Of a stretch of 64,000 nt of DNA, positions 61,608-64,000 are shown piece after piece. Location: contig NZ_JAWHTD010000003.1 of assembly GCF_032586235.1 (NCBI RefSeq), positions 62,001-126,000 of the forward strand. Direction: 5' to 3'. Below the pieces are notes generated by a model that searched no databases, was not told the DNA's origin, and was given only the letters and a program-made list of their open reading frames with translations. Position 1 is the stretch's first letter. Each line of letters starts with the position of its first letter. Made by a program: the position numbers and the translations under genes. The stretch comes from Aestuariicoccus sp032586235 (GTDB taxonomy: Bacteria > Pseudomonadota > Alphaproteobacteria > Rhodobacterales > Rhodobacteraceae).

Positions 61608-62866
61608 GTGTTCAGCTAGCCACCCTGTCCAACGGCTTTCGCATCGTCACCGAACATATGCCCGGGCTGCAATCGACCGCGCTGGGTATCTGGGTCACGG
61701 CGGGCGGCCGCCACGAACGGCCCGAGCAGAACGGCATCGCGCATTTCCTCGAACACATGGCGTTCAAGGGCACGGCCACGCGCAGCGCGCTGCAGATCGC
61801 CGAGGCGATTGAGGATGTGGGCGGCTATATCAACGCCTATACCAGCCGCGAGGTGACGGCCTATTACGCGCGGGTGCTGGAGGCCGATACGGGCCTGGCG
61901 CTCGACGTGATCTCGGACATTCTGCTGAACCCCGTGTTCGACGCCTCGGAAATCGAGGTCGAGCGCGGCGTGATCCTGCAGGAGATCGGACAGGCGCATG
62001 ACACGCCCGACGACGTGATCTTCGACTGGCTGCAGGCCGAGGCCTATCCCGGCCAGGCCATGGGCCGCACCATCCTGGGCGAGACGGCGAACATCCGGCG
62101 CTTCGGGCGCGAGGACCTGGCGGGTTTCGTGACCGAGCATTACGGGCCGGACCAGATGATCCTGTCGGCGGCAGGCGCGGTCGACCACGACACGCTTGTG
62201 CGCGCGGCAGAGAAACTGTTCGGCGGCCTGCCAGCGCGCAAAGCCGCGCCGGCGGACCCGGCCAGCTTTGCCGGAGGCGAGGCGCGCCACGACAAGGCGC
62301 TGGAACAGGCGCATCTGGCGCTGGCCTTTGAATCCTCGGGCTACCGCGATCCGCAATTCTATACCGCGCAGGTCTATGCCATCGCGCTGGGGGGCGGCAT
62401 GTCGAGCCGCCTGTTCCAGGAAATCCGCGAGAAGCGAGGGCTGTGCTATACGATCTTCGCCCAGAACGGGGCCTATGCCGATACCGGCATGACCACGATC
62501 TACGCCGGCACCAGCGGTGACCAGATCGGCGCGCTGGCCGATCTGACCATCGACGAGATGAAGCGCGCCGCCGAGGACATGAGCCCCGAAGAGGTCGCCC
62601 GCGCCCGCGCGCAGATGAAGGCGGGCCTGCTGATGGGTCTGGAGAGTCCGGCCAGCCGGGCCGAGCGCATCGCGCGGATGGTGCAGATCTGGGGCAAGGT
62701 GCCCGAGTTGTCGGAAACCGTGGCACGCATCGACAGTGTAACCACCGGCGACGTGCGCGCGCTGGCCGAAACGCTGGCCGAGAAGGCCCCGGCGGCCATG
62801 GCGCTTTACGGCCCGGTGTCGGACGCGCCGACGCTGGCGCAAGTGCAGGCGCGACGGGCCGCCTGA
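61604..62866 (+). CDS. M16-family zinc peptidase (mitochondrial processing peptidase-like)
   Basis: 420 residues. Inverted zinc motif His47-x2-Glu50-His51 in HFLEHMAFKGT, with the third ligand glutamate expected near 127 (EVERGVILQEI). The C-terminal M16 half has the GGGMSSRLFQEIREKRGLCY loop. Cytoplasmic or periplasmic; no signal peptide seen. GTG 61604 overlaps the thrC stop. Confidence 0.94.
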   Translation: MSVQLATLSNGFRIVTEHMPGLQSTALGIWVTAGGRHERPEQNGIAHFLEHMAFKGTATRSALQIAEAIEDVGGYINAYTSREVTAYYARVLEADTGLALDVISDILLNPVFDASEIEVERGVILQEIGQAHDTPDDVIFDWLQAEAYPGQAMGRTILGETANIRRFGREDLAGFVTEHYGPDQMILSAAGAVDHDTLVRAAEKLFGGLPARKAAPADPASFAGGEARHDKALEQAHLALAFESSGYRDPQFYTAQVYAIALGGGMSSRLFQEIREKRGLCYTIFAQNGAYADTGMTTIYAGTSGDQIGALADLTIDEMKRAAEDMSPEEVARARAQMKAGLLMGLESPASRAERIARMVQIWGKVPELSETVARIDSVTTGDVRALAETLAEKAPAAMALYGPVSDAPTLAQVQARRAA

Positions 62867-63450
62867 TGCTGGCCCTGCGGCGAAAATTCCGCATCGAGAC
62901 CGAGCGCATGACCCTGCGCCCGCCGCAGCACGGCGATTTCAACAGCTGGACCGCTCTGCGGCAGGACAGCGAGGATTTCCTCACCCCGTGGGAGCCCAAC
63001 TGGGCCGACGATCACCTGTCGCGGCGCGCCTTTACCAACCGGGTCTATTGGGCCAGCCGGTCGATCTCGAACGGGACGGCGGTTCCGGTGTTCCTGATCC
63101 GCCGCAGCGACCAGACGCTGCTGGGGGCGATCACGCTGGACAACATCCGCCGCGGCCCCGCGCAATGCGGGACGCTGGGCTACTGGATCGGCCAGCCCTT
63201 CGCCCGGCAGGGCTATATGGGCGAGGCGATCCGCGCGATGGTGCATCACGCCTTCGAGCGGCAGGATCTGAGCCGGATCGAGGCCGCCTGTCTGCCCGAG
63301 AACGTGGCGTCGCGCGGGCTGCTGGAGCGGTCGGGGTTCAAGTACGAGGGTGTGGCGCAGAGCTATCTGCAGATCAACGGGCGCTGGCGGACGCATGTGC
63401 TTTATGCGGCGCTGCGCGCGGACCGGCGCGGGCGCACCCAAATCGGTTAG
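62866..63450 (+). CDS. RimJ/RimL-type GNAT acetyltransferase
   Basis: 194 residues. N terminus RIETERMTLRPPQHGDF, then acetyl-CoA loop YWIGQPFARQGYMGEAIRAMV and LPENVASRGLLERSGFKYEG: typical of ribosomal-protein N-acetyltransferase-like GNATs, also called tabtoxin-type. Shares one base with the M16 stop (TGATG). Acceptor unknown. Confidence 0.9.
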   Translation: MLALRRKFRIETERMTLRPPQHGDFNSWTALRQDSEDFLTPWEPNWADDHLSRRAFTNRVYWASRSISNGTAVPVFLIRRSDQTLLGAITLDNIRRGPAQCGTLGYWIGQPFARQGYMGEAIRAMVHHAFERQDLSRIEAACLPENVASRGLLERSGFKYEGVAQSYLQINGRWRTHVLYAALRADRRGRTQIG

Positions 63451-63466
63451 ACTTTCGGCAAATGTC

Positions 63467-63488
63467 GGGCGGCGCCGCTCCTCCGCCC
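63467..63488 (+). terminator. weak hairpin after the GNAT gene
   Basis: GGGCGG (63467-63472) / CCGCCC (63483-63488), 10-nt loop, short TT afterwards. Low-strength candidate. Confidence 0.35.
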
Positions 63489-63538
63489 TTGCGGGCGTCC
63501 TCGCTTGCTCTACCCTTCTGAGCACAGGAGGATTTGTC

Positions 63539-64000
63539 ATGCGTCTGATCGCCCTTGTTCTTATCCTGCTGGCCGGCGCCGCAAGCGCGCAGGACCAGCG
63601 CCGTCCCAGCCATTGCATCGCCGTGGCCGATGCAGCGCCCGGTTTGGAATTCATCCACAAGGCCAGCTGGACCGAGGCGGTGCCGGACTACAGCGTGCGC
63701 CTGCATTACATCGCCCATGCCTCGTTCCTGCTGCAGACGCAGGGCGGGCTGAATGCGATCACCGATTTCACCGGGTTTTACGGCAGCACCACGATGATTC
63801 CCGACGTGGTGACCATGAACCATGCGCACGACACCCACTGGACGGCCAATCCCGACCCCGCCATCCCCCATGCCCTGCCCGGCTGGGGCCCCTTCGGCGA
63901 GGGGATCGACCATTATCTCGATCTGGGCGAGATGCTGGTGCGCAATGTCTCGACCGATATCCGCAGCCAGTTCGGCGGGCGCGAGGACAACGGCAATTCG
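63539..64000 (+). CDS. MBL-fold hydrolase, secreted, N-terminal part (runs off window)
   Basis: First 154 codons, open to the last base. Signal peptide MRLIALVLILLAGAASAQ. Then LHYIAHASFLLQT, an UlaG-like beta-lactamase-fold start, and TMNHAHDTHWT, where the usual HxHxDH appears as H-x-H-x-x-H. Strong AGGAGG precedes ATG 63539. Probably a periplasmic metal-dependent hydrolase; substrate unknown. Confidence 0.72.
   Translation, partial: MRLIALVLILLAGAASAQDQRRPSHCIAVADAAPGLEFIHKASWTEAVPDYSVRLHYIAHASFLLQTQGGLNAITDFTGFYGSTTMIPDVVTMNHAHDTHWTANPDPAIPHALPGWGPFGEGIDHYLDLGEMLVRNVSTDIRSQFGGREDNGNS

Overview
The window is high-GC, densely coded DNA from an alphaproteobacterium, most probably a marine-type Rhodobacteraceae (Roseobacter-like) chromosome. 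The evidence is the beta-hydroxyaspartate cycle genes, the ctaC-ctaB-coxF-ctaG-ctaE-SURF1-thrC-M16 block in its usual order for that group, a ptsP/lysC pair, and short intergenic repeats with a GAGTATTT...AAGAAGAAGC core. Species cannot be named. No rRNA, tRNA, CRISPR array, insertion sequence or phage gene was recognised, and no clear pseudogene.

Layout. 1-3780: the end of a glyoxylate assimilation operon (bhcB partial, bhcC, bhcD), followed by a divergent GAPDH paralogue. 3897-4370: small secreted protein. 4668-10822: complete urea ABC transporter urtABCDE. 11074-15465: a 1463-residue extracellular nuclease with RTX repeats at its N terminus. 15482-19600: NnrU-like protein, LysR regulator and a divergent dimethylglycine-dehydrogenase-like flavoenzyme. 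19744-32167: a catabolic island. It holds an MBL hydrolase and an ABM monooxygenase, then a coupled dehydrogenase / Gfo-Idh oxidoreductase / GntR regulator operon, then iolB. It continues with a tripartite tricarboxylate transporter operon carrying AtuA (DUF1446) and DUF4387 genes, a quinone-oxidoreductase-like MDR, a TIM-barrel isomerase and a 3-hydroxyisobutyrate-dehydrogenase-like enzyme. Its substrate is not evident and it is the best candidate here for undescribed metabolism.

32399-36798: glycosyltransferase, Kdo transferase waaA, DUF1178, SDR and a SnoaL-like protein. 36899-40417: lysC and ptsP (nitrogen PTS enzyme I). 40723-43436: EcsC, two acetyltransferases and a flavin reductase. 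43671-45299: SulP transporter, preceded on its 3' side by an 88-bp-period tandem repeat. 45535-47563: mtnP-lysE-apt, four-base overlaps throughout, a methylthioadenosine/adenine salvage operon with an exporter inside it. 47621-49448: GYD protein and 3-oxoacid CoA-transferase scoAB. 49547-55768: L,D-transpeptidase, topA, dprA, tldD. 55959-62866: aa3 cytochrome oxidase assembly genes, thrC, M16 protease. 62866-64000: GNAT and a truncated MBL-fold protein.

Two dispersed repeat families deserve attention. A 28-nt element occurs three times just upstream of bhcD, urtB and urtC. A 25-bp palindromic element occurs twice, each time as a head-to-head inverted pair (397-463 and 56848-56909).
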